Assembly (NCBI RefSeq): GCF_022376835.1
Contig: NZ_CP084606.1
Location: forward strand, 62,001-126,000
DNA: 64,000 nt
Direction: 5' to 3'
Source: Brucepastera parasyntrophica
GTDB lineage: Bacteria; Spirochaetota; Spirochaetia; Treponematales; Treponemataceae
Part shown: piece after piece, positions 44,808 through 54,614 of the stretch
Numbering within the stretch: position 1 is the first letter of the stretch
Layout: each line of letters begins with the position of its first letter
The notes under the pieces: generated by a model
Database searches by the model: none
Told to the model about the DNA's origin: nothing
Seen by the model: the letters and a program-made list of their open reading frames with translations, nothing else
Program-made: the position numbers and the translations under genes

Positions 44808-47800
44808 ATGGATGTCAGCGTACTTAAGAAAGCGATACATAACTGGTCATCAATGTCTGCGGTTCTTTCAGAATTAAATGAACAGAAATGGCCCTATGAA
44901 ATTGAAGGTGTTCAGGGCGGACTGCACGGTTTTTTTCTTTCCGAATATACGGATACTTTTCCCGGCCTGGTAGTTATCATTGTTCCCACGGAAAAGGAAA
45001 TTGAGAGCCTGTCCCAGGATTTGGACCTGACCGGCCTTGATTTTGATATTTTTCCGTGGTGGGGGACTATAGCGTACAGACCCGTTCCGCCGGGGGCTGT
45101 GGTATTCGGACAGCGAGCGGCCCGTCTAGCGGAACTTTGCATGCCAATAAAAAGCCAGAATGAAAAACCGCATATCCTGGTAATGACTCAGCGGGCCTTT
45201 CTTACTCCTGTTCCTCCTCCCGATTACTTCCGGTCACTGCTTTTCCATCTTTCCAAAGGCGATGATTTTGATTCCGCGGCTCTTGCCGAAAAGCTGGCAT
45301 TATACGGATATACCCGGGTTCCCCGGGTTACGGTCCGGGGGGAATTTGCCCTGCGCGGGGAGGTCCTCGACGTATTCCTTCCCGGCGAGATGTATGCCCA
45401 CCGAATTGTTTTTGATTTCACAAAAGTAGAACAGATAAAACTGTTTAATACGGCAGACCAGAGTTCTGTGGAAACCCTTGATGAAGTTGTCCTGTATCCG
45501 GCAAAGGAAGTTGTGTGGGATCAGACTAATATAGCCCACCTTTCCGGCAAACTGGCTTCACTGCCGGAATTCGGAAACTCGCCGCAGGAAATAGCTGGCC
45601 GGCTTACTGATCAGGGAACCTTTGAGGGTGAGGAAATGTTTTTCCCGCTTGCTTTCAGCAGACATTATTCGGTCCTTGATTATATTTCCAATTATAATAA
45701 TGAATCGGTCTTTGATCCCGCTGTTTTTTATTTTGATTATGACCGTCTGGAAAATGCCCAGGAAACCATCGAGCGGGAGTATCTTGGACTCTACAGAAAA
45801 GCCCGCGGCGCCGCGGGCCGGGACAGTCTCAATCCGGATCAATACGGCGGGAAAAATACCCTCCCTTCCTTTGAGGTTCCGGAGCCGCAGCGTATTCTCC
45901 TTGATTTCAGAAAACTCTGCGCTTCATACACAAAAAGTCTGCTTTTCAGGACAATTCATAAAGAATCCGGCGCCGGTGTCAGTTATCTGAGGCTCTCCTG
46001 CGATCCTCCCAGGAGTTTTTTCGGAAATATCACATATCTGAAAGAAGAACTTGAAAATCTTATCAGTGATGACTGGCGCATTTATATTTTTGCCGAAAGC
46101 GAGCATCAGGCCCTGAGAATACGGGAAATTCTCAAGGATTTTACCGTTACTGTTATTCCTCTCAATCTGTCTTCCGGGTTTGGAATTCCCGATCTGAAAA
46201 TTCTCGTAATACAGGAAAATGAAATTTTCGGACGGCGCAGACATATCCCGAAATCGGTAAAGCATGCAAAAAGTTCCGTAATAGATACTTTTGTGGAACT
46301 GAATCCCGAGGACTATGTCGTACATGTCAATTATGGTATTGGCCAGTTTAAGGGGATTGAACGGGTCCGCGCCCTCGGAAATGAACGCGATTACATTAAA
46401 CTTGAATACGCGGATAATGAAACTGTTTTTATTCCGATTGAACAGGTCAATCTCATCCAGCGGTATATCGGCAATGAAGGTGAAAATCCCCGTCTTGACC
46501 GGCTGGGATCAAAATCCTGGGAAAACAGGAAAAACAGGGTAAAAAAGTCGGTCGAGGATATTGCGCAGAGGCTGATTGATCTGTATTCACACCGGAAAGC
46601 TTCCCGGGGTTTTGCCTTTCCGAAGGATACGGAATGGCAGATCGCTTTTGAGGCCGCTTTTCCCTACGAAGAAACAGAGGATCAGCTGACAGTAATCAAG
46701 GAAATAAAAGCCGATATGGAGAGACCGGTTCCCATGGACCGGCTGATATGCGGTGATGTCGGTTACGGAAAAACCGAAGTTGCCATGCGCGCCGCCTTTA
46801 AGGCTGTTATGGGAGGGAAACAGGTTGCCTTTCTTGCTCCGACCACTATTCTTGCTGAGCAGCATTATGAAACCTGTATTGAGCGTTTTGAAAAATTTCC
46901 CGTCCGGATTGCGCAGTTATCCCGTTTTATTTCACCGGGAGAACAGAAAAAAATACTTGAGCGGCTGTCAAACGGCGAAATCGATATTCTGATAGGAACG
47001 CACAGGATAATCCAGAAGGATGTCCGGTTTAAAAATCTGGGGCTTATGATTGTCGACGAGGAACAGCGTTTTGGGGTCAAGGACAAGGAACGGCTCAAGG
47101 AAATGCGGACAAATATTGACAGCCTGGCATTGAGCGCGACACCCATACCCCGGACCCTTCACATGAGTCTGCTCAAAATCCGTGATATGAGTCTTTTAAC
47201 GACTCCGCCCCAAAACCGTCATCCCATAGAAACTATTATCGGCGAGTTCAGCCCGGAACGGATCGCGGAGGCGATCCGATTTGAGGTTGAACGGGGCGGG
47301 CAGGTTTTTTATCTGCACAACCGGGTCGAAACACTTACCGAAACACGGATAATGCTGGAAAAGCTGGTTCCCGAAATGCTGATCGATTCGGCGCACGGCC
47401 AAATGTCTTCCTCTCATCTGGAGGATATATTTCACCGCTTCAAAATGGGCGGTTTCCATGTTCTCATTGCAACGACAATTATAGAAAACGGTATAGATAT
47501 TCCAAATGTAAATACTATTATTATTGACCGAGCAAACATGTATGGAGTCTCCCAGTTATATCAGCTCAGGGGACGGGTAGGGCGCTCCTACAGAAAAGCC
47601 TATGCCTATCTCTTTTATCCGGAAGACAGATCCCTTTCCGAAATAGCCATAAAGCGCCTGCAGGTTATTTCCGATTTTACTGAACTCGGTTCAGGTTTTA
47701 AAATCGCAATGAAAGACATGGAAATCCGCGGAGCGGGAAATCTGCTTGGCAAGGAACAGTCCGGCGACATTTATTCAGTCGGCTTTGATCTGTACCTGCG

Positions 47801-48299
47801 CCTTCTTGAAGAAGCAATTCAAAAGCTTCAGGATTCCGACTATGTGGCTGAAGCTGAGGTATGGCTTGAACTTGAGTATACCGGATTTATTCCGGATTCC
47901 TATATACCGGTTGCCCAGACCAAGATGGAAGTGTATAAGAAAATAGCCGCAATTTCGACTCAGGATGAACTTGACAGTGTATACCTTGAACTGCTCGACC
48001 GGTTCGGGCCTATTCCTGAGGAATTGCACAGCCTCCTTGCTCTTGCGGAAATAAGAATTATTTGCCGCAATCTTTCAATCTCGAGTCTTAATGAAAAGCA
48101 GGGCAGCGTCCGGGTCGAGTTTTCAAAGGTCGCAAAGGTATCGGTGGACAGGCTTTTGCGTATGATGCAGGAATCAGCGGGCCGGGTTAAACTTGACCCT
48201 CTCCATCCGAATGTTCTCATCCTTGAAACGGGAAAAATAGGCTTAAAGGAAAAAAGCGAATTTATCCGTGAAAAACTGGAACGTCTTTCCGCGGGGTAA
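44808..48299 (+). CDS. mfd: Transcription-repair coupling factor
   Basis: It removes RNA polymerase stalled at DNA damage and recruits UvrA. At 1163 residues it has all the usual parts. The N-terminal UvrB-like region is followed by the RNA-polymerase-interacting domain at about residue 500 (EDYVVHVNYGIGQFKGIERV). The RecG-like motor has Walker A GDVGYGKTEVAMR, DEEQ in IVDEEQRFGV, LSATPIPRTLHMSL and QLRGRVGRS. The TRCF C-terminal domain ends the protein. The ATG at 44808 has no Shine-Dalgarno. No uvr gene is adjacent. The gene is intact. Confidence 0.96.
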   Translation: MDVSVLKKAIHNWSSMSAVLSELNEQKWPYEIEGVQGGLHGFFLSEYTDTFPGLVVIIVPTEKEIESLSQDLDLTGLDFDIFPWWGTIAYRPVPPGAVVFGQRAARLAELCMPIKSQNEKPHILVMTQRAFLTPVPPPDYFRSLLFHLSKGDDFDSAALAEKLALYGYTRVPRVTVRGEFALRGEVLDVFLPGEMYAHRIVFDFTKVEQIKLFNTADQSSVETLDEVVLYPAKEVVWDQTNIAHLSGKLASLPEFGNSPQEIAGRLTDQGTFEGEEMFFPLAFSRHYSVLDYISNYNNESVFDPAVFYFDYDRLENAQETIEREYLGLYRKARGAAGRDSLNPDQYGGKNTLPSFEVPEPQRILLDFRKLCASYTKSLLFRTIHKESGAGVSYLRLSCDPPRSFFGNITYLKEELENLISDDWRIYIFAESEHQALRIREILKDFTVTVIPLNLSSGFGIPDLKILVIQENEIFGRRRHIPKSVKHAKSSVIDTFVELNPEDYVVHVNYGIGQFKGIERVRALGNERDYIKLEYADNETVFIPIEQVNLIQRYIGNEGENPRLDRLGSKSWENRKNRVKKSVEDIAQRLIDLYSHRKASRGFAFPKDTEWQIAFEAAFPYEETEDQLTVIKEIKADMERPVPMDRLICGDVGYGKTEVAMRAAFKAVMGGKQVAFLAPTTILAEQHYETCIERFEKFPVRIAQLSRFISPGEQKKILERLSNGEIDILIGTHRIIQKDVRFKNLGLMIVDEEQRFGVKDKERLKEMRTNIDSLALSATPIPRTLHMSLLKIRDMSLLTTPPQNRHPIETIIGEFSPERIAEAIRFEVERGGQVFYLHNRVETLTETRIMLEKLVPEMLIDSAHGQMSSSHLEDIFHRFKMGGFHVLIATTIIENGIDIPNVNTIIIDRANMYGVSQLYQLRGRVGRSYRKAYAYLFYPEDRSLSEIAIKRLQVISDFTELGSGFKIAMKDMEIRGAGNLLGKEQSGDIYSVGFDLYLRLLEEAIQKLQDSDYVAEAEVWLELEYTGFIPDSYIPVAQTKMEVYKKIAAISTQDELDSVYLELLDRFGPIPEELHSLLALAEIRIICRNLSISSLNEKQGSVRVEFSKVAKVSVDRLLRMMQESAGRVKLDPLHPNVLILETGKIGLKEKSEFIREKLERLSAG

Positions 48300-48304
48300 T
48301 GGCC

Positions 48305-49231
48305 TTACAGAATCATTGCCAGAACCGGAATCGTTACCACAGAGAGCAGGGTAGTCATACATACAATAGCGGACGCGCTTTCGGCGTCCCCGCCGTATAC
48401 CGCAGCCAGCAGACTGGCGTTTGACGCCGCTGGCATTCCTGCTATGATAACCGTGATATAAAAGGGGTCACCGCTTACATTGCAGAGTCTGAGAATTACC
48501 GCAGTCAGAAAAGGCCACACAACAAGGCGCAGAATACTGACTATATACATCCGCCAGTTCTTAAGTATGGGCGCGAGTTTTGCCTCGCTGAGGATTGCGC
48601 CGGTAACAATCATGGCAAGCGGTGTAGTAATACTGCCCAGCATATTGAGCGGCATTGCAATAAAAGGCGGAATATAAACCGAAAATATAAACAGAATAAA
48701 ACCGGCAATCGAAGCAAAAACATTAATGTTAAGCGCCTTACCAATAAGGGCCCGGAAAGAATGTTTTTGCGGCTCCTGACCGATGCCTTTCCCTATTATA
48801 ATAATTCCGATTGAAAAAGCCAAAAGATTAAAGAATATATTATGAATGGCTGTAAGAAAGAGGGCTTCTTCACCCAGAATTGATGTTACAACAGGAAATC
48901 CGATAAAAGCGGCATTTGAAAAACTGAGGGTAAAGGCATAAACTCCTGACTGTTCTTTGCTGACCCGCAGAAGTTTTACTGCGGCCAGAGACAGAAGTAT
49001 AATTCCTGCATAAAAAAGCCCTGACGTAAGCAGTGTGGCCATTGCTTCGCCGAACAGTTCACGTGAAAAAGGCTTTTGAAAAGACATGAAAATAAGGGCG
49101 GGCAGGCTTGTTTTTATTATCAGGCGGCTCAGTCCCTTCGTCGTTCCCTGGTCGAGAATCCTGAGCTTCCCGGTCACAAAACCGACCCCCATCAGTATAA
49201 AAAGCGCCAAAATCTGGAATAAAACAGGCAT
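48305..49231 (-). CDS. AEC-family (auxin efflux carrier-type) transporter
   Basis: A membrane permease of about 308 residues with ten hydrophobic segments in a five-plus-five layout. The typical family start is LFQILALFILMGVGFVTGK and there is a loop with SLPALIFMSF. The second half begins near residue 160 and includes LNMLGSITTPLAMIVTGAIL. Earlier ATGs at 49240 and 49267 are possible and none has a clear ribosome binding site. I chose 49231 because it gives the usual short N-terminus. AEC members export malonate, malate or other organic anions. The substrate cannot be read from the sequence. Confidence 0.85.
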   Translation of the reverse strand: MPVLFQILALFILMGVGFVTGKLRILDQGTTKGLSRLIIKTSLPALIFMSFQKPFSRELFGEAMATLLTSGLFYAGIILLSLAAVKLLRVSKEQSGVYAFTLSFSNAAFIGFPVVTSILGEEALFLTAIHNIFFNLLAFSIGIIIIGKGIGQEPQKHSFRALIGKALNINVFASIAGFILFIFSVYIPPFIAMPLNMLGSITTPLAMIVTGAILSEAKLAPILKNWRMYIVSILRLVVWPFLTAVILRLCNVSGDPFYITVIIAGMPAASNASLLAAVYGGDAESASAIVCMTTLLSVVTIPVLAMIL

Positions 49232-49471
49232 AATGTACATTATTGAGCAAAAAAACAAAGAAAACAAGATGCAGCAACCCTGAAAAGTCCCTGTTCACAT
49301 ATCTATTGTATTTCTGCAAATTATAAGATAAAATGACAATGTTTACATAAAGATAACATTGGTTATAGCCTGTTCCGGCGGCATAGCAGTAATGTTTTCT
49401 GGTCAGATATTCCTCTGTTTTCTTTTTTTGCAAAAAAAGACCGCAGAGTGGGTTTATTTAAAGGAGATAAT

Positions 49472-49872
49472 ATGGCTGAACCGGTTCTTGTAGGACTTCT
49501 TTTTGCGGACAGAATAATTACTGAAAATAACGGGAAAAAAGGTATAATAGGCACATTCAGTGTTTTCAGCGCAAAGGCTTTTCCTGTTGTTTTCCCACCC
49601 TGGTCAATTTATGCTGCCGTAACCAATTTGACGGGAAAGCATACCTTTTCCATAAATCTGGTCCACGATGATACAATGCAGGTTATTCTCCCCATAAATG
49701 GCGAGCTGAATGCGGCAACTCCTGAGGATGTTGTTGAATTAACCCCATGATTATGGGAGCGCCTTTTCCAAGAGAGGGGACCTATACGCTTACCTTTAAT
49801 ATAGACGGGAACCAGATCGGGGCAAGAGTTTTGCAGGTAAAACAGGGCCAGAACCCTCCGCAGGAAGACTGA
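49472..49872 (+). CDS. Small beta-rich protein, DUF6941-like (frame broken by one base)
   Basis: From the ATG at 49472, behind AAAGGAG, the protein reads EPVLVGLLFADRIITENNGK and continues GIIGTFSVFSAKAFP. Adding one C to the C4 run near 49743-49746 carries the frame through IMGAPFPREGTYTLTFNIDG to the stop at 49872, giving about 133 residues. The pattern (opening with a cytosolic strand, a G..G.F turn, and a late P..G.Y.. block) resembles the DUF6941 family as I remember it. No catalytic residues are visible. It lies 118 bases ahead of rfbA and may not share its operon. Confidence 0.6.
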
Positions 49873-49990
49873 CGCTTTACCGGGTAAAACGGTTTTGTAT
49901 ACCCTGAAAAACCGGCATGCAGCTTTTCCGCCGGTAAAATCTCTTTTAGTACAAGACTCTCCGCGTGAACCGAAATAAACAGGTATAACA

Positions 49991-50865
49991 ATGAAAGGAA
50001 TCATACTTGCCGGCGGCGCTGGCACAAGACTGTATCCTATAACAAAGGCTGTTTCCAAACAAATTCTTCCCCTGTATGACAAACCGATGATTTATTATCC
50101 GCTTTCGGTTTTAATGCTTGCGGACATAAGGGACATTCTCATCATTTCTTCTCCTCGGGATATAGGCCTGTTTAAGGAACTTTTTGGTTCAGGCGAGTGG
50201 CTGGGAATGAGGTTTGAATATGCTGTGCAGGAAACACCCCGGGGACTTGCCGATGCCTTTATTATCGGAGAGTCATTTATCGGAAATGATTCCTGCGCTC
50301 TGGTCCTCGGCGATAATGTATTTTACGGAAGGGGCTTCAGCCAGACCCTGAAAAATGCGGTAAGCCGCGTGAATAGAGAGGGCGGCGGTTCCATCTTCGG
50401 ATATTATGTTAAGGACCCGTCTGCGTACGGCGTCGTTGAATTTGATTCTGACGGAAGGGCTCTCTCTATTGAAGAAAAGCCTGTCAGTCCAAAATCCCAT
50501 TATGCGGTCCCTGGTCTGTATTTTTATGATAACAGGGTAGTCGATATAGCAAAAATATTCAGCCTTCGGCCCGGGGTGAAATTGAAATAACTGATATCAA
50601 CAATAGCTACCTTGGACAGAGAAAGCTGTCTGTTGAAGTTCTGGGCCGGGGAATGGCCTGGCTTGATACCGGAACCTGTGAAAGCCTGCTTGAAGCCGCC
50701 AATTTTATTGAAACTGTGCAAAAACGCCAGGGCATGTATATTTCCTGCATAGAAGAAATTGCATATCTCAATGGCTGGTTAACCAGGACTGACTTGCTTG
50801 ATCTCGCATCCGGATATACAACAGCATACGGCGAATACCTGAAATTTATTGCGGGGAATATATAG
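49991..50865 (+). CDS. rfbA: Glucose-1-phosphate thymidylyltransferase (frame broken by one base)
   Basis: It makes dTDP-glucose, the first step to dTDP-L-rhamnose. The nucleotide-binding start is [21 protein letters not shown], followed by [28 protein letters not shown] and VVEFD. The frame breaks in the G4 run at 50573-50576. One G restores [14 protein letters not shown] and the ordinary C-terminus ending FIAGNI, about 291 residues. rfbC follows after three bases. This is the first gene of the complete four-gene rhamnose set. Confidence 0.94.
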
Positions 50866-50868
50866 ATC

Positions 50869-51405
50869 ATGTCTTTCAGTTTTAATGCCTGTTCCATAAA
50901 CGGTCTCTATGAGATTTTTCCCAAAGTCTATGAGGACCGCAGAGGCTGTTTTTTTGAATCCTATTCCGAACGTGATTTTTTTTCCGCTGGACTTACCATG
51001 CATTTTGTGCAGGATAATCAGTCGCGTTCATCCAGAGGAATTCTCCGGGGACTTCATTTTCAGAAAACACACCCGCAGGGAAAACTGGTCCGCGTTATTG
51101 AAGGTACTGTTTTTGACGTGGCTGTCGATATCCGGCAAGGCTCACTTACTTACGGTAAATGGCATTCGGTTATTCTCGATGATAAAAGACAAAACCAGTT
51201 TTATATTCCCGAGGGCTTTGCCCACGGTTTTTTGGTTTTATCCGAAAGCGCGGTTTTTTCATATAAATGCACTGATTTTTATTATCCCGATGATGAGGGC
51301 GGAATTGTATGGAATGATCCCTCAATCGGAATCGACTGGCCCGATCTGGGAACGGAATATGTTCTTTCCGAAAAAGACAGAAATCTGCCGGGATTTGCGG
51401 AATGA
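50869..51405 (+). CDS. rfbC: dTDP-4-dehydrorhamnose 3,5-epimerase
   Basis: It epimerises C3 and C5 of dTDP-4-keto-6-deoxyglucose. The 178-residue cupin has the family core QDNQSRSSRGILRGLHFQ, GTVFDVAVDIRQGS, FYIPEGFAHGF and SAVFSYKCTDFYYP. The catalytic His is in GLHFQ. It overlaps rfbD by four bases. Confidence 0.95.
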   Translation: MSFSFNACSINGLYEIFPKVYEDRRGCFFESYSERDFFSAGLTMHFVQDNQSRSSRGILRGLHFQKTHPQGKLVRVIEGTVFDVAVDIRQGSLTYGKWHSVILDDKRQNQFYIPEGFAHGFLVLSESAVFSYKCTDFYYPDDEGGIVWNDPSIGIDWPDLGTEYVLSEKDRNLPGFAE

Positions 51406-52271
51406 TCTGGCTCATCGGAAACAGGGGAATGCTGGGTTCTGAAATCGCCGGTGTGTTTGAAAAAAACGGCATTCCGTTTATCGGAACAGACAGGGAAATC
51501 GATATCACCGACCTGAATGCCTTGGAATCCTTTGCTCAAACCCAAAAAGAAATACAGCCCATTTCATGGATAATAAATTGCGCAGCCTATACCGCTGTCG
51601 ATATGGCGGAAGATGATGCTGTACTCTGCAGAAAACTGAATGATGAAGGCCCCTCAAATATTGCGTATCTTGCGGATAAAACAGGGGCCAGACTGATTCA
51701 TTTTTCCACGGATTATGTGTTTAACGGAAAGAATGACCATCCGTATAAAGAAGATGACCCGACCGATCCCATTGGCGTTTATGGACTTACAAAACGGGAT
51801 GGAGAAATAAACATCCTCAAAAACAATAACGCCTCCTACATAATCAGGACGGCCTGGCTGTATGGTGTGCATGGCAATAATTTTGTATATACCATGCTGA
51901 AACTTATGCGGACGAAAAACAGTATTTCCGTGGTCAATGATCAGATTGGTACTCCAACCTGGGCCCACGATCTTGCGGAGATAGTTTTCATGCTGATAAA
52001 AAGAACAGATGAAACTGATCCTGTACCATATGGTATTTATCATTTTACAAATGACGGAATTATTTCATGGTACGACTTTGCTCTGGAAATATACCGGCAG
52101 GGCAGGACAACCGGACTTTTGACTGATGATTGTATTATTAACCCCTGTTCCAGCGAAGCGTTTCCTTCGAAAGTCCGCAGGCCTGCCTATTCAGTACTGG
52201 ATAAAGAAAAGATAAAAAAACATTGGGCATTAATCTTACGGCATGGGATACCAGCCTCGGAGAGTTTTTAA
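51402..52271 (+). CDS. rfbD: dTDP-4-dehydrorhamnose reductase
   Basis: It reduces the C4 keto group to give dTDP-L-rhamnose. The Rossmann start is IWLIGNRGMLGSEI. NCAAYTAVDMAEDD, the STDYVFNG motif and the catalytic pair in YGLTK are present. At 289 residues it is standard. It overlaps rfbC (ATGA) and precedes rfbB by four bases. Confidence 0.95.
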   Translation: MIWLIGNRGMLGSEIAGVFEKNGIPFIGTDREIDITDLNALESFAQTQKEIQPISWIINCAAYTAVDMAEDDAVLCRKLNDEGPSNIAYLADKTGARLIHFSTDYVFNGKNDHPYKEDDPTDPIGVYGLTKRDGEINILKNNNASYIIRTAWLYGVHGNNFVYTMLKLMRTKNSISVVNDQIGTPTWAHDLAEIVFMLIKRTDETDPVPYGIYHFTNDGIISWYDFALEIYRQGRTTGLLTDDCIINPCSSEAFPSKVRRPAYSVLDKEKIKKHWALILRHGIPASESF

Positions 52272-52275
52272 AATT

Positions 52276-53367
52276 ATGCGAAGTCTGAAAAATATTCTGG
52301 TAACCGGCGGATGCGGTTTTATTGGATGCAATTTTATCCGGGTCATGCTGAAAAAAACATCCGATTTTACCGGCCGTATTATTAATCTTGATGCCCTTAC
52401 CTACGCGGGTAATCCGGAAAGTCTGTCTGATATCGAATCCGAATTCGGAAATACCAGATATTTTTTTGAACACGGTGATATATGCGACCGACCGCTGGTC
52501 GAATCATTATTCAGAAAATACAATATTGATACCGTAGTACATTTCGCGGCCGAAAGTCATGTTGACCGTTCCATACATGGTCCGGAAGCTTTTATAGTAA
52601 CCAATGTTATGGGGACTTTTACCCTGCTTGATATTGCCCGGAATATATGGAAAAATTCCGGCGGCACAATGCGTGATGATGTATTATTCCATCATATCAG
52701 TACCGATGAGGTATACGGTTCTCTCGGTGAGTCCGGTTATTTTACCGAGACAACGGCCTATGACCCCCGGTCTCCCTATTCCTCCAGCAAGGCTTCAAGC
52801 GACCATCTGGTTTCCGCATATTATCATACGTACGGATTACCGGTAACGATCTCCAACTGTTCAAATAATTACGGCCCGTACCAGTTTCCTGAAAAACTTA
52901 TTCCCCTGATGATTCTGAATATGCTGGAAGGCAAGCCTCTGCCGGTATACGGCGATGGAAAAAATATCCGCGACTGGCTCTATGTGGAAGACCATAATTC
53001 CGCCGTGTGGGCAATACTGAAAAACGGCCGGAACGGCGAAAGGTATAATATCGGCGGTGAAAATGAATGGGAGAATATAGCACTGCTTTATGAACTGATT
53101 GCTATTGTATCAAAGAAGACAGGAATTGACGCGGAAAAAATCCGCGGAACCATAACCTTTGTCCGGGACCGTCCCGGACACGACAGGCGCTATGCAATTG
53201 ACTGCAGCAGAGTAAAATGCGATCTCGGCTGGAAACAAAGCGTTTCATTTGAAGCCGGGTTAAATAAAACCGTCGACTGGTATCTGTCCAATTCAGAATG
53301 GGTAGACAGGATAAGAAGCGGAGAATATAAAAAATGGGTGGAGAAAAATTATTCACAGCGTGTTTGA
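52276..53367 (+). CDS. rfbB: dTDP-glucose 4,6-dehydratase
   Basis: It converts dTDP-glucose to dTDP-4-keto-6-deoxyglucose. NAD-binding VTGGCGFIGCNF, the catalytic HISTDEVYGS and YSSSK, and the substrate block NCSNNYGPYQFPEKL are all present. The open frame extends back to 52243. I chose the ATG at 52276 because it follows the rfbD stop and gives the ordinary N-terminus (363 residues). The set order is rfbA-C-D-B. The VanZ-like gene overlaps its 3' end by eight bases. Confidence 0.95.
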   Translation: MRSLKNILVTGGCGFIGCNFIRVMLKKTSDFTGRIINLDALTYAGNPESLSDIESEFGNTRYFFEHGDICDRPLVESLFRKYNIDTVVHFAAESHVDRSIHGPEAFIVTNVMGTFTLLDIARNIWKNSGGTMRDDVLFHHISTDEVYGSLGESGYFTETTAYDPRSPYSSSKASSDHLVSAYYHTYGLPVTISNCSNNYGPYQFPEKLIPLMILNMLEGKPLPVYGDGKNIRDWLYVEDHNSAVWAILKNGRNGERYNIGGENEWENIALLYELIAIVSKKTGIDAEKIRGTITFVRDRPGHDRRYAIDCSRVKCDLGWKQSVSFEAGLNKTVDWYLSNSEWVDRIRSGEYKKWVEKNYSQRV

Positions 53368-53791
53368 AAACAGGATCTTTAAAATTATAGCTAAAATTCC
53401 CGCCCTTATTGTTATAGCTGCAATCTGGTTTCTTTCGTCACAGAGTACGCTTCCCCAGCCGAAGGGCATATTAGGAATCGATAAGATACAGCATATAATA
53501 GCTTTTGCCGTACTCGCTGTATCGATATCATTCTGGTTTCCTGCCGGACAGTGGAAACAGCATTCTTTGCGGACAATAATAATAATTATCGGGATAACGT
53601 CCGCATACGGCGCGGTTGATGAGATTCATCAATATTTTGTTCCCGGCAGGGACTGTAATATCTGGGACTGGCTCGCCGATACAATTGGGGCGGTTGTGGG
53701 GACAGTACTTAGTCTTATTGTGATAAAGTTTAAAATAAGAAGCAGAGAAATTAAAAACCAGGTACAAATGAATTACAGGACTGATAAATAG
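53360..53791 (+). CDS. VanZ-like membrane protein
   Basis: The 143-residue protein has four hydrophobic segments and the VanZ pattern: WFLSSQS after the first helix, then DKIQHIIAFAVLA, then DEIHQYFVPGRDCNIWDWLAD with a following glycine. VanZ proteins are associated with envelope and teicoplanin phenotypes in Gram-positives. Their role in spirochaetes is unknown. The start is GTG inside the end of rfbB. It is the last gene before the change in base composition at about 53.8 kb. Confidence 0.75.
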   Translation: MFENRIFKIIAKIPALIVIAAIWFLSSQSTLPQPKGILGIDKIQHIIAFAVLAVSISFWFPAGQWKQHSLRTIIIIIGITSAYGAVDEIHQYFVPGRDCNIWDWLADTIGAVVGTVLSLIVIKFKIRSREIKNQVQMNYRTDK

Positions 53792-53834
53792 CTTTATGCT
53801 ATAAATTGAGGAAGAAAAAATTGGAGTATGCGCA

Positions 53835-54614
53835 ATGAAAGTAGTGCTTTTAGCTGGAGGTTATGGAACCCGACTTTCTGAGGAAACTGATTTACGCCCT
53901 AAACCGATGGTTGAAATTGGTGGGCAGCCAATTCTTTGGCATATAATGAAAATATATTCTCATTACGGGTTTACCGATTTTGTTGTTTGCTGTGGATATA
54001 AATCGTACTATATAAAAGATTATTTCTACCATTATTATATGCATGCGGCAGATATGACAATTGATTTATTTTCAAATGAAGTTCAATACCATAATTCATA
54101 TTCAGAGCCATGGAAGATTACTTTGGTTGATACAGGTTTGAATACGATGACCGGAGGAAGAATCAAACGGATTCAGAATTATATTGGCAATGAACCTTTT
54201 ATGCTGACATATGGAGATGGTGTCGCAAACATAAATATTCATCAACTTATCGAATATCATAATTCAAAAGGTAAATTGGCAACATTAACGGCAGTTCAAC
54301 CATCCGGTAAATTTGGTTCACTCGAATTGGCTGAAGATGCAAGTATTGAATCATTTTTTGAAAAACCCCAGGGAGATGGTTCATGGGTAAGTGGCGGTTT
54401 TTTTGTACTTCAGCCGGAGATATTTGATTATCTTACTGAAGGCGACAGTACTGTTTTTGAGCATGCTCCTCTGGAAGAGTTAGCCAGAGATAGACAATTA
54501 CAATCATTTAAACATACAGGTTTCTGGAAATCTATGGATACATTACGGGATAAGTCAGAACTCCAAAAATTATGGGATGAGGGAAATGCTCCATGGAAGG
54601 TGTGGAATGATTGA
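53835..54614 (+). CDS. rfbF: Glucose-1-phosphate cytidylyltransferase
   Basis: It makes CDP-glucose for 3,6-dideoxyhexoses (also called ddhA). The 259-residue product matches the family from VVLLAGGYGTRLSEETDLRP through EIGGQPILWHIMKIYSHYG, LTYGDGVANI and GFWKSMDTLRDK. GGAG precedes the ATG. It is the first gene of the AT-richer glycan locus. Its 3' end overlaps rfbG by eight bases. Confidence 0.95.
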   Translation: MKVVLLAGGYGTRLSEETDLRPKPMVEIGGQPILWHIMKIYSHYGFTDFVVCCGYKSYYIKDYFYHYYMHAADMTIDLFSNEVQYHNSYSEPWKITLVDTGLNTMTGGRIKRIQNYIGNEPFMLTYGDGVANINIHQLIEYHNSKGKLATLTAVQPSGKFGSLELAEDASIESFFEKPQGDGSWVSGGFFVLQPEIFDYLTEGDSTVFEHAPLEELARDRQLQSFKHTGFWKSMDTLRDKSELQKLWDEGNAPWKVWND

